Both the position numbers and the translations under genes were made by a program. A DNA stretch of 64,000 nucleotides, from NCBI GenBank assembly GCA_029204225.1, contig CM055092.1, positions 43,640,094-43,704,093 on the forward strand, written 5' to 3'. Below the pieces are notes generated by a model. It saw nothing but the letters and a program-made list of their open reading frames with translations. It had not been told where the DNA came from and searched no databases. Shown here piece after piece: positions 35,414 to 45,585 of this stretch. How positions within the stretch are numbered: position 1 is the first letter of the stretch; the number at the start of each line of letters is the position of its first letter. The stretch comes from Diphasiastrum complanatum. Lineage: Eukaryota > Streptophyta > Lycopodiopsida > Lycopodiales > Lycopodiaceae.

Positions 35414-36210
35414 TGTCAGAAATGGTGAACTCTTGCAACTTTGTCGAAGCACGAACAAGACACGAAGGTCAAACAAGAATGATTTGCGACAGTGAACATG
35501 TCTTTGACTCGAAGCACGAACGATTCGCAAATCATTGGCGAATCGTAAACACACCTCCAGGATCACAAACCAAAAAAGGGACGCAAAACGAAAACTACAA
35601 AAAGAAACAAAAAGAACGAAAGCAAACGGGAGATTACGAATCATGAAGAAAAATCTTTCGCGTTGCCAGTTGGCAGATCAACGGGCTTCACGCCCAGCTG
35701 AAACGAGTAGCAACGACGGAGACTAACTAACTAGTTGATTAGCGTTAACTAGTTATGTGATTCGATGTTTAGCTATCTTGAAACTCCACATAGTGGAGGT
35801 ATAAACGATCATCTCTGGATCATAACAAAAAGAGATGTGAATACAGAGATCTGTAAGAGACACAGAGAGACGTAGCGAATAGAGTAAGAAAGTAAAGACA
35901 CCATAGTTGTGCATGAAAGTCTGCCAACGAGCAGAACACAACGTAAGAGTGGAGTGTCAATCTGCCAACGAGCGAGACACTGACGATCTCGCTCCAAAAC
36001 CAAACTGACAATTTAGTCGCTCTATTTTTGTGTATCTCTTTGTCTTGTGCTGTGTGTCTTGATTGCTAGAATAAAATATGTTCTGTGATGCGTAGTTGAG
36101 TGTTTGGAATCCTGTAAGGGCTTCCGCACGAAAAGAAAATTCAAAAGAGAAAAAATTGTTCGTGAAAGAGAAGGAGAATACGAACATGAAACAGTCTCGC
36201 TTCTGTTACA
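35414..36210 (+). repeat. 3' LTR of copia element C
   Basis: The LTR starts TGTCAGAAATGGTGAACTCT and ends TCGCTTCTGTTACA. It aligns with the 5' LTR throughout, with scattered substitutions and a few small indels. Chromovirus integrase sequence resumes at once at 36211. Confidence 0.93.
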
Positions 36211-36720
36211 GATCACTCACAATATCACTTGGTAATCCGTAAAGCCTAAACAGACGCTCTACAAATCTATGAGCTAAATCAGAAGCCTTCGTGGTGGTTT
36301 TTATCGGAATAACCGTAGCCAATTTGGTAAGACGGTCGACCACAACCCAAATTGCATCATGTTGTTTATTCGTCCGCGGTAACCCAACCACATGGAAATA
36401 CTATCCCATCTCTTATCAGGGATATCCAATGGATGCAACAAACCACCAACCTTATGGCATTCAGCTTTATTCAACTGGCATTGGTCACACTTGACCACAT
36501 CAGATTCTACAAAGGGCTTGAGTTTTGGCCAATAAAAATCCCTTTGTACCAAATCCAATGTACGATGTATGGCGGGATGTCCTGCGCATGGTGAGTCATG
36601 ACATTCATAAAAATTTTTATTCTTAACAACATCCACATCAGGCACACAAACCTTCCCTTTCTTGAACAGTAGTCCATTACGGATAGAAAATTCATCAGTA
36701 CCCTTTATATCCTGCCCCCC
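36211..36720 (-). pseudogene. Chromovirus integrase N-terminal half
   Basis: On the minus strand: a damaged start near 36700 (FLSVMDYCSRKGRFVCL region), the H2C2 zinc domain with HDSPCAGHPAIHRTLDLVQR, DFYWPKLKPFVESDVVKCDQ and CQLNKAECHK, then the core start WVVVDRLTKLATVIPIKTTT with the first catalytic Asp, FVERLFRLYGLPSDIVSD with the second, up to the copia C insertion at 36210. Joined in thought with 28912-29765 it would make a normal DDE integrase, apart from a frameshift near 36390. Confidence 0.9.
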
Positions 36721-36815
36721 AGACTAATCACCATGAACATCAATCCTGCTTGATGAAACTGCTAGAACCCTATTCCAGATTGGTCCAAAATGCGGGTCTT
36801 TCTCATAAAGACCTC

Positions 36816-37100
36816 TCAGGGAGAGATAAAAGTTAATATACCGCACTTCAAAGTCAAATCCTTACATGAGTCTGCCCATCCAGCCTTACGACCTCGCAAA
36901 TCATTCTGATTACAAAAATACTTTAAAGGTTGATGATCCGTATTAACCACGAATTTATTACCGTACAGGTAATGCCTCCATGATTTCAAAGCATGGATCA
37001 CCGCAAAAAGCTCTTTTTCCTGAGTGGTGTACTTGACTTGTGCATCAGTTAGTTTCTTACTCTCAAAGGCAATGGGCTGACCCTAGTGTAAGAGAACAAC
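36816..37100 (-). pseudogene. Chromovirus RNase H
   Basis: The minus strand reads KKLTDAQVKYTTQEKELFAV, then IHALKSWRHYLYGNKFVVNT and DHQPLKYFCNQNDLRGRKAG, the conserved gypsy RNase H motifs after the RT. The frame is damaged near 36830. Confidence 0.87.
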
Positions 37101-38158
37101 TCCAATAGCCGTATCACTCACGTCAGTGTTAATGACGAACGACAAATCTGGATCCGCTATCCTCAAAACTGGAGCTGAGGCAATTAGAAGCTTGACTTTG
37201 CGAAAACTCTTATCTAATTTTTCATCCCATCTAATAGAAGGACTTGGCCTACCTTTGCGGCTTTTCACTCCTTTCAACATATTGATGAGAGGTGCAGCAA
37301 TCTTCGAGTACTCCTCTGCAAATCTACGAAAAAACACAGTGAAACCTAAGAATGACTTAAGTTCACGCACCGTTTTAGGAATTGGCCATTCCATTATCGT
37401 CTTCACCTTTCCTTCGTCAATCTTGATCCCAAATGAAGTAATCTTATGACCTAGGTAAAGAAGTTCTTTCTTGAAGAATTTGCACTTGGATTCTTTTGCA
37501 TAAAGCTTCTCTTGTCTTAAGATACATAAGACAGTATGGAGATGCTTAGCATGCTCTTTGAGTGTTCTGCTATAGATTAAAATATCATCCAGAAACACTA
37601 CTACGAACTTTCCCAAATATGGACAAAACAAATCGTTCGTCATTTGCTGGAAGTAGCCGGAGCATTTGTCAAACCAAAGGGCAATACAAGAAACTTGTAG
37701 TGGCCAAACCTGGTCCTAAAACCGGTTTAGATACATCTTCCGGATGTATCCTAATTTAATGGTATCCCGTACGTAGATCAATTTTGTGAAGTATTTAGCT
37801 CCATTCAATCGATCTATGAGATCGTCCATCCTGGGCAACGGGTATTTTTTTTAGCTGTAAGCTTGTTCAGACCCTTGTAATCTACACATAGCCAGAAACT
37901 CCCATCTTTCTTACTCTTAAGAAGGACAAGTGCTCCCCATGGAGATTTACTTGGTCTTATGTGTCCCATATTGAGATACTCCTTGATCTGCCTAGCCACT
38001 TCCTCCTCTTCCTTCTGACTGAACCGATATGGTTGTCTGAAGATAGGACGGCTATCGGGCAAAATATCTATCTTATGATCCACCGACCGAACGAGTGGTA
38101 GTCCATAGGGTAGTTGCTTCGAAAAAACTTCACTAAACTCTTGCTTTAAATCTTGCAA
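37083..38158 (-). pseudogene. Chromovirus reverse transcriptase
   Basis: 38158-37814 encodes the RT N-terminal part: EVFSKQLPYGLPLVRSVDHK, PIFRQPYRFSQKEEEEVARQ, HIRPSKSPWGALVLLKSKKD and LCVDYKGLNKLTAKKN. A scrambled stretch (37813-37650) follows, then 37643-37083 gives the catalytic palm VVVFLDDILIYSRTLKEHAK (FLDD in place of YxDD, which is common in gypsy elements), YAKESKCKFFKKELLYLGHK, ELKSFLGFTVFFRRFAEEYS and the start of RNase H (VINTDVSDTAIGVVL). The frameshifted middle removes essential palm sequence. Confidence 0.92.
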
Positions 38159-38241
38159 AAGCTGTTGTTCCTAATGCAAATTTTCGGTGTTAAAGCATGA
38201 AAACACATTCACATCCCCAACATCACAATGCATACAAGATC

Positions 38242-38933
38242 TCAAAGCAAGTGAAAGAGTTCATACTCAGAATCATGAAGTTTCTCAATCAATTCAACCG
38301 AGGAAATCATCGGCGATGGAAGTACATCGGTCTCTCCAAAAATAGAGACAATTTGATCAAACTTATCTTTAAATACCATAGAATGATTTTTAGAATCTAT
38401 CTCTAAAGAGTCTGATTTGCCAAAAAACCATTTATAGCCCAAAATTACATCAATCTGGTCCAGATTCATGACATGAAAATCCAACGGCTCAACATAGTCC
38501 TGCATCCGAAGCTCTAAGTTCGAGACTTTGATATCCCAAATCTCAGTGTCCGACCCCCACGTAACGGTGATCACTGGCCATGGTGGGCACTCGGAGCTTC
38601 TGCACAAGTCGAGCATTCCAAAAATTGTGAGTACTACCTGAACGAAAAAAAAATTCACGTCTTTCCCTAAAATATTGTCTCTCACACGAAACAATTCATT
38701 AGGCTTGAAAGAGAGTGCACTAAAGTTACAAGTACAGTCATAATTATTCAACAAATTGACTTCCAATTTACCTGTCGGTAACTCCACAGTCATGAAACTT
38801 GACGACTTTGCTTTCCGTTCGGGACAGTGTTTGGCACGGTGCCCGGGTTTATTGCAAAGGAAACACAGATTCTGTTTAAGTGCTGCCAACCACCACCAAT
38901 TTCTTCTTATTATTCTTCTTCTTTGACTGTTGG
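38242..38933 (-). pseudogene. Chromovirus gag end (CCHC) and aspartic protease
   Basis: From 38889 the minus strand reads QNLCFLCNKPGHRAKHCPER, a perfect CCHC zinc knuckle, then a protease region ending with HVMNLDQIDVILGYKWFFGK and SLEIDSKNHSMVF, the flap and hydrophobic end typical of gypsy proteases. The DTGA/DSGA active site is not clear: a PWPVITVTWGSDTEIWDIKV segment occupies the place, so it may be mutated. Upstream of 38889 a basic Arg/Lys-rich piece continues to 38933, where a plus-oriented LTR begins and the rest of gag is lost. Confidence 0.82.
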
Positions 38934-39345
38934 TACTATAAGGGAATTGCGGACCTTATGTGTATATGGTCATAATTAATGGTTGTAGGCCTAAACACAT
39001 GGTGGAGTTGGTATGGGTCTATCATTGAGTCATTAGGGAACTGGGTGACGTGGCCCAAATAGGCTGCGGAGGTGTCCAGTGAGGTGTCACAGTGCACTAC
39101 TAGTGGTGCATGGACCTTGGAGGGTATAAGTATACCTGTTGGGCTCTCACTAGTGTATGCTTGATTTGTGATGAGTAGCTACATGCTGCTGGTGTGACTC
39201 CTCTTCCCATAACTCTGATTGATCCATAGCTTGGGGGCTAGATCCGTACGATCTAGGTTTGGTTGGGCTGGTTTAACCTCAACCGGTTCCCATGTGTTGT
39301 TGCTTTGTATAGTATGCTTAGACTAGAATCCTGTTGTGAGGACTT
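38934..39345 (+). repeat. Third chromovirus LTR copy, plus oriented, 5' truncated
   Basis: From ACTATAAGGGAATTGC onward this segment matches the left arm at 28064-28434, lacking the first ~90 bp of the LTR but retaining the ~42 bp (TTGTTGCTTTGTATAGTATG onward) absent from the left arm. It ends near AGGACTTTATA at 39345. It lies where the 5' LTR of the minus-strand chromovirus should be but points the other way. Confidence 0.85.
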
Positions 39346-41098
39346 TATAGCCCCGAAGCCAAGTGGCAACCCATATGGGCTCCACCTTACCCCCATATCA
39401 CATGGCCACCACCCTCTCTATGCAACCTCACCCAAATGTCACTCGGGTCACAACCCACCTTCACCTCAAGTCAATTCTTTTTGGCCCTATGGCCTTTAGA
39501 AGCCCCTAGAACTCTCCCAAGGCTTGTCCTTAGGCTAGAATAGGGTGAAGGTACAATTGTACATTTATACGAAAAGAGATGGAGAGAAAATGTCAATCTT
39601 TTCTTTTGAGGTTTGTGAATATAAATTTAGGTGTGCTTTTTTATTATGCAAGTGGCTGTGGAGCAAGAAGGATGGAGGGAGATCAAGGAGAGCACAATGG
39701 TGGTAGAGGGATATACTCCACTCAGCCCACGGGCCTGTACTTGTTAAAAGTATAGCCTTTGGGAGTACATCCTCCACCCACTCCCCTTCCTTTACTCAAA
39801 ACTTATAGTTCTATCTTTCATAAGCTTAAATTTTATGTTTTTATCATAGGTATAAGACTTTTTCTAAGTTTTAAACTTCTTTTATAAAGCTTAAACTTTA
39901 AACTCATGAAACTTAGAAAAAGTTTTTTATTTGAAACTTAGAACATTACTTTGAAAGTATTTTGCAAAAAGTACTTCTCATATTTACCTTGGATGAGAGA
40001 GAAAATTACCAACTGTTAGAAACCTTATCATCAAAACCGGTCATTGCTAAGACACAATCAAGTGACGAACGTCTTGTTACCGCCCAACCATAGAGGTATT
40101 GCCACCTCTCTTCCGTGCACTGAAACCATAGACCACCATCAAGCAAGTTCGGATCTCCGATAAGCCCACGATGTCCCATATCATCGTACCTCACCCTCGA
40201 CCCTTACCTACCTACATCGTAAGGCCTGGATTATCGTCCCGACCTAGCCACCAATGAAAGAGCTCTTCATTCTCCAAGAGAAAATGAATGACAAGCTCCT
40301 GAAGATCCACCTCTATATACATAGACCAGGTGGAGTCATCTCCTACCAAAGGGATCACGCTTGACCAACGACAGGCATTAGTTGTGCACAGTGACGCGGG
40401 TCCATAACAAAGGGTCACCTCATGCCATTGGAACATTGACACGTGGCACTCAAATGACCTATAGCTCCAGACCAGTGTTTTGTCCCATACAATGAGATCG
40501 TCACTTCATATATTCCGTTACGTGCCCTTATAGGTATGTAACAACAAGTCAAGCACAAATTTTCAGTCCTTACACAAACATATAGGTCTGATTTCATCAA
40601 ATTGAACACTCGTATGTAGATGACGCCCATGTTTATTTCGTCCTTACACAAGCATATAGGTCTGATTTCATCAAACTGAACACTCGTATGTAGATGATGC
40701 CCATGTTTATTTATTTTACACCTTGTAAAATGTTATTGTTGTTTAATAGGATTAAATCCTGGTTGCAAGGCAAGTTTCTAGAAAAAATCTAAAATATTCA
40801 CATCATGAAAGCAAATCTTTTTGGATTGACAAGGCCACATGAAAACTTATGGTCTATGCATACACAAGTAAGAATAGCTATGGATCAAGTACTATTTTGA
40901 TAACAGCCTTGACACACATGAGTGTTTGGTAGGTACGCCAGGCTAATAACTTGAGATACTCAATTAAACAAAGTCCATGCCAATCACCATATCCAAGAGA
41001 AGATATATATATACCTTCTGATATTTTGGGCATATAAGCGATCCATTCCTCCACATAGAAAACCTTGAAAAGGCTATTTCAATATTCCAGATGCTGAT
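39346..41098. other. No recognisable gene; downstream region of psaO
   Basis: No ORF with a recognisable domain. A 74-bp tandem duplication lies at 40567-40712. The stretch nearest 41098 should contain the psaO 3' UTR and polyadenylation region. AT-rich sequence with repeated AAACTT words lies around 39810-39940. Confidence 0.45.
40567..40712. repeat. 74-bp tandem duplication
   Basis: Two adjacent copies start TCCTTACACAA and contain TATAGGTCTGATTTCATCAA and CACTCGTATGTAGATGA, with three or four differences. This is a recent simple duplication. Confidence 0.9.
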
Positions 41099-42254
41099 TT
41101 AAAAGTATTGATCTTGCCTACCCTTAAAACCAATTTGGCCTAGTGTGAGCACAATGAAGAGTCCCAGATGCCAAGTTATCATCCATAGCCTGCTCAGCAA
41201 TTCACAACATTAACTTAGCTCATCAAACAAGCTTCACAAGCTTATTACTTACCTCAGCTTTGTGGAATCATCTGAATGCAATGAACTTTGTATCAGAACA
41301 CACATAATTTGAGAGCAACTAATCAATAAGTTTACCAAACTCTATTACTTGCATCCTCTGATGCAACTACCTACTCGATGTTAGCAGCCTTATCATAAAG
41401 TATGGAAGGAGTAACTAACCAGAACTGTGAGTTAAGAGCTGGGCCTGTCGGCCAGTGAGACAGCTCAGAGCCAATGGAGTTGAAGAAGAGGCCTGTCAAG
41501 CTTTGGCCGTTTATGGCAGGAATGCTTGAGGGTGCCAGCCATCCAATGAGACCAAATCCTATCACTGACAGATCCCTCCGCAACCAATCTCTCTTAAAGC
41601 TTCATTTCATCACCCAAATCATTACTTATCAGTGGTAAATTTTGGGTGTTATATGGGGTGGATTACGAAACTGTCAAAACAAACTTACAACAACAAAAGA
41701 ATTGTCAAGATATACAATGATTTATCGAGATACGTATTATATTTGCCCAGATAGATAACAATGTATGAAATATTTAACAATTTCAAGATATGTAGTGATC
41801 TATAACGCTATGTAACGATCTATAAAACTGTATAACGAGGGATAAAAGTACCAAGTTACACGCGAAATTGAGCGCAAATCCTCTGCCTGAAGTGCATTAG
41901 ATGGAGAAGCTTCACATCCTAAGAATGCTGCCAACAGTCAAGAGAAGCAGTGACTGGTCATTGTCCAACGAGAATCTCGAATGCAAGTATCATTGGTTAA
42001 TCTTATGTCATATTATGTAGGAATGGGAGTTAGTACTGAGAAATACGTAGCTGAGGTTTATAACAACTAGCTCATCCTAGAATGCGAATATGAAATAGCA
42101 GGCGAAATCAATAACATGTAAATGTGAGCGGCAGCATTGCGAAAGCCATACATGAACTTAGCTGTAGTCGTGATCGAGGTCGTAAAGTTTTAAGACGAAC
42201 AGCACCTAGTCCAGCAACGGGCGTGTAGACAGCTGCTGCAGCCAGTGTTGCCAT
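41099..42254 (-). CDS. psaO: Photosystem I subunit O (PsaO), complete four-exon gene
   Basis: Exons on the minus strand are 42254-42158, 41918-41860, 41592-41420 and 41189-41099, totalling 420 nt: 139 codons plus TAA. The introns run GT-AG (starts GTTCAT, GTAACT, GTTAGT; ends TTCTTAG, TTTAAG, GAGCAG) and the phases 1, 0 and 2 join without a break. The third exon encodes LRRDLSVIGFGLIGWLAPSS, AINGQSLTGLFFNSIGSEL and HWPTGPALNSQFW; the last encodes LWMITWHLGLFIVLTLGQIG and the end FKGRQDQYF. These match PsaO of land plants, whose precursor is also about 140 residues. The N-terminus (MATLAAAAVYTPVAG, then Arg/Ser/Leu-rich) looks like a chloroplast transit peptide. PsaO is a small two-helix thylakoid protein at the LHCII-docking side of photosystem I that helps balance excitation between photosystems. 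The ATG is in a good plant context (GCCGATGGC). Exon 2 and the first two junctions are inferred from splice words and phase; exons 3 and 4 are firm by homology. Confidence 0.93.
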
Positions 42255-42900
42255 CGGCCTAGCTGCAATTTCATAAATGTTAGCTGCATAAGAAGAGAAA
42301 AATTGAAGATTTTCAAAGCTATGCAAGTAAATACAACCACAAGAAAATGCAATATAACAGGACAACCACTGGAGGTGGGAAAGCTTTGCAAGTACACAAA
42401 GACCCAGAGAGCTGATATTCAGGTGAAGCAACAGTAGAATGCATGCAAACTGCATAGCCCAACAGGAAAATGCCCTCTAATTTGTCATCAGGATCACCAA
42501 AATTGCCATAAAAGAACACAAAAGGCCCACAGTTCTTCCCATACCCAGATCAGTCTTCACCAAAGATCAAAGAATTGCTGGAAAACAAGAGGTGGAGAGC
42601 AGAAAAAAAAGGCTGATCAGAAGGCAAAAGCACGCAAGGAAGAGCGATATGGCGCCTGGAGAGCGCTCCAATTTAGCCCAACCCACTTGGATGTCAACCA
42701 CGTGTCAACAGCCCATGTGATCCTTGCTGCTTGTAGGAGACGTGGCAAAATCTGAAGGGTGTCCAGTGTATCGAACGGTTAGTGTTAGAGTTGTGTTTGA
42801 GATATTGGCGAGAAAGGAGGACCAAATAGGATAGAGTACGGGAGCCCTGATTGGTGAAGAGCTTGGCTCTGCTGGATAAGATCAGAATAAGATAGTTATA
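42255..42900 (-). promoter_or_regulatory. psaO upstream region with light-response-like motifs
   Basis: Upstream of the psaO ATG the minus strand carries a G-box CACGTG at 42699-42704 (in a TGACACGTGG context), another ACGT core at about 42739-42747, a CCAAT word at 42850-42854 and an I-box-like GATAAG (plus strand, 42875-42880). G-boxes and I-boxes are typical of light-regulated photosynthesis genes. I see no certain TATA box. A pyrimidine-rich stretch ending GCAG lies just before the ATG (near 42265-42285), so a 5' UTR intron is possible. An ORF from 42455 runs in frame into the CDS, but its N-terminus does not look like a transit peptide. Confidence 0.45.
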
Positions 42901-43461
42901 TCCTTCACTTTTTTAGTTTTCAGGCTTGCTAGCTTGCCATGTTATTTTAGTGGGTTTTTGTCGAGTTAAATGTCTTTCACTTTGGAGCGCATGAATGCAA
43001 GCCTCAAATTAGCATGTTAACACATTCAGACATTAGGGGATATTAAAACTTAAAATGGGCCTTTTGTCAAAATGTTATTTTTAACCGCACGCTTTCAACG
43101 CTTATGTGTCCCAATGAATGATGTCCATCTGTGACAAACTGTAACAGTGGTTGACGGACGAAAATTGTATTTAACTTTCCCGGCCAAATTTTCGTGATTT
43201 TCAAATATCCCGCCGAGCAGGTGTGATTGGACCACAGTTACTGCCCGAATACTCTTATGATTGTACACTCGAGGTTGATTTGACGTCAATAGTCGTAAAC
43301 TGTAGTTAACTAATCCTTGTAGTTTCGGAACTTCTTGTCATTCATACGTATACCTCTCATTTTCTTCATTCTATCTCTTATTTTGGATTGTCATTCTTAG
43401 GTTTACCTCTCAATCTCTACATTCTCTCCGTTCTCAGCTTACGTACACGTATTTTCAACTA

Positions 43462-43612
43462 ATGGCTACACATAATTGGAGACCAAGAGGAACCATTGAT
43501 GCAATCAATATTTGCAATGAAAAAAATGTAGAAAATCAATCAATGGATACCAAGAATATATCGAAAATATCAATGAATCTTGATGCATCCCTCTACAAAA
43601 GGCTCATTCCGG

Positions 43613-43657
<45 letters not shown>

Positions 43658-44873
43658 TCGAATAACATATATAGAAGTTCTTGGAAAGTTAGGATAATGG
43701 ATTTCAAAGTATCACCTGCCGGTCAATCTATCACGAAAATTTTGGTTCAGCGTGTTTATCTTCACAATGAGCTCAACATTCATGATTTGAATCCAAATGA
43801 TAGAAGAATATGCAATTGTAAGTTTTCAGATTTAATTTCTTTAGAGTTAGCATTTTCTTTGAATTATATTTTTCTTATGATGTTTCTGTTGGTTTTACAG
43901 ATTTGTATCCATCAAATTTTTTTTGAATGGCAAACAGTTCAATCGATTGTAGGAATAATCAATGTCATACATTCGAATATCGGTATTTTACAATATAAAG
44001 GTTGTTCTCCAAAATCACTTTTAGAGTCGGGAGTTTTTTTTTATGATCACACCTATTTTCCTAATAAAAAATGGTTTAGTTGGTTGATTAGAGCCATATC
44101 CTCTACCAGATTTTTCGAGTGAGGAATGGATTTCTCCTGATGCAGCAATTTCAGAAAGTTTTCGATCTAGGCTATATATTGATATTTAGAGTATATTAAA
44201 ATGTAGCACTGGATCAAAGAATAATAGATTAAGTTGGTATATACCTTTTACTATTTTTGTTGATTTTTTTTCCAAATGCAATGTTCGAAGAACGAAAACA
44301 ATATTTGTTTGTAAGGACTCGAGTGCTGAAATAATCGCCAAGTTGTTGGATGATGGTTGGGATACAAAACAAAATCAGCAAGTTGAGTGCTGAGTATGTT
44401 ACTCATCAATGACATTTAGATATCACATCGAAAAACAAATGCTCACTTTGCTGCTGTATTATAAAAGATGGACTATATGCAAAAATGTTTGGAAGCCACT
44501 TGATCAAGATTTTGGTATAAACCCTCAAGAGCAACTTCAGATAACAGTGAAAAGAAATGATAACATTCTTGCAATGGTTGAGGTCGAGGAAGATTGGTGT
44601 CTCAATCAGATTCGATCAAAAGTAGACATGTTGCTCAACTATCCACAATTTTACCTCAATTTAGTTCAGCTTGATGTGTACGAACTTAGAAATTGTCATT
44701 CTCGTCCAGGACTTCGAATTCAACCTCCAACAACAAGTCACTGGGGAATCAGTAGCTGCTCAAATTTGAACATTTATATAGGCAACTGTAATTCCAACCA
44801 AGGCAAATTGTCTGATCATCGTGTTTTTAAATTTGGTAAAAAAAACTTCCTTTCAGCATCAACACATTGATTC
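43462..44873 (+). pseudogene. Unidentified split gene or pseudogene, part 1
   Basis: ATG 43462 (MATHNWRPRGTIDAINICNE) opens ~50 codons that run into a 43-bp poly-A tract. Beyond it, in another frame, follows DFKVSPAGQSITKILVQRVY and NELNIHDLNPNDRRI. A good intron then runs from GTAAGT at 43816 to TTTTACAG ending at 43901. Next come FEWQTVQSIVGIINVIHSNI, GVFFYDHTYFPNKKWFSWLI and, in another frame, PYPLPDFSSEEWISPDAAIS. 44409-44870 adds LQITVKRNDNILAMVEVEED and WCLNQIRSKVDMLLNYPQF. The text reads like real protein but needs several frame changes, so it is probably a pseudogene or a gene whose introns I cannot fully place. I do not recognise the family. It lies head to head with psaO, about 1.2 kb away. 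Confidence 0.4.
43613..43655 (+). repeat. Poly-A tract inside an ORF
   Basis: About 43 consecutive A bases follow ATTCCGG and precede GATCGAATAAC. It could be the tail of an inserted retrocopy on the plus strand whose 3' end is here, or a simple A-tract. Poly-lysine ORFs through it are not meaningful. Confidence 0.85.
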
Positions 44874-45585
44874 TGATTCGAAAATCAGCACAATATTTCA
44901 AAGTAAATATGTTGAACTGACAATTTCTTTTCTTTTCCTTAGCAAGACATTTTGAATCATAAATTGCTTGTCATTAGAAACTGCAATTGAACGTGTCTTC
45001 AAACCCTTAACCTTAGAACACCCCCTTGAACTTTAAAGCAGTACCTAAATTCATCTGGGCATTTTTATTAACGGCAGTAAAATGAGTACATCGTCATACT
45101 ATAGTCTTGGCAATGCCGAAAAATCGTAAATTTTATTTAACGTTAATTATGTCAATTGTAAGACACTTATTACTGTAGATATCATCTCTAAACCTTATAG
45201 AGTAAAATTGGCATCATGGCTAAATATAAAAATATTGTTAGTGTCATGTCAATTAACTTGTTAAAAATAGAAAATATCCACTGTAAAACCTCATAGGAAA
45301 ATAAACTTTAAATAGCTTGTTTTTAGCCCGATTTATGTCATCAGAAATTCGGCTAACAACTAGTCTATGAGAATCGTTATAATTCAATTTCTTATCTTGA
45401 TAATTTTTCTCAGATTATTAGTACTCCTGTTCAGGATATAGATAGTTTTTGTTTCGTTTATTTTCAACCATCCTCTAAGCATAAACACAATAGAAAGTAC
45501 TCTAACCTGCATGACCATTTCAAAAGAAATATATATTGTGGTATCCACAAAAGAATATGTCGCCTTCTAATCAAAGGAATGGCTT
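44874..45585. other. AT-rich sequence without recognisable features
   Basis: No coding texture is seen. If parts 1 and 2 of the split gene belong together this would be intronic. Confidence 0.4.

Larger units (their letters stand above)
29771..36210 (+). mobile_element. Ty1/copia element C, full length, nested in the chromovirus integrase
   Basis: Both LTRs (29771-30554 and 35414-36210), a primer-binding site, gag, protease, integrase, RT, RNase H and polypurine tract are present in copia order. The flanks are GATCG before and GATCA after, a 4/5 match to a 5-bp target-site duplication, and the two flanking integrase halves of the chromovirus join across the element. The LTRs have clearly diverged, and coding regions carry stops, frameshifts and an 829-bp insertion (31680-32508), so the insertion is not recent. 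Confidence 0.93.
28443..38933 (-). mobile_element. Ty3/gypsy chromovirus, truncated and split by copia C
   Basis: Reading on the minus strand from 38933: gag end with CCHC knuckle, protease, RT, RNase H, integrase zinc domain, integrase core, chromodomain, polypurine tract, 3' LTR. The integrase is interrupted between 36211 and 29770 by copia element C. The N-terminal gag and the 5' LTR in the expected orientation are missing; a plus-oriented LTR starts at 38934 instead. The order pro-RT-RNaseH-IN and the chromodomain place it among the chromoviruses. Stops and frameshifts make it inactive. Confidence 0.9.

Noticed and set aside
35354-35646. Coding continuation of copia C beyond RNase H into the 3' LTR
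   Set aside because: The frame simply happens to stay open across the polypurine tract and LTR start; the same LTR at 29771 has no such context.
40006-40651. Minus-strand ORFs downstream of psaO as a further gene
   Set aside because: They are short, overlap the 74-bp duplication, contain no recognisable motif and need several frame changes.
42319-42519. Upstream ORF and an in-frame Met at 42455 as the psaO start
   Set aside because: The residues before 42254 are hydrophobic and cysteine-rich, unlike a chloroplast transit peptide, and a 5' UTR intron acceptor-like sequence lies between. ATG 42254 gives the family's usual length.
43580-44122. A single 180-codon protein reading through the poly-A tract
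   Set aside because: The lysine run is just the A-tract, and a well-formed intron (43816-43901) lies inside the frame.
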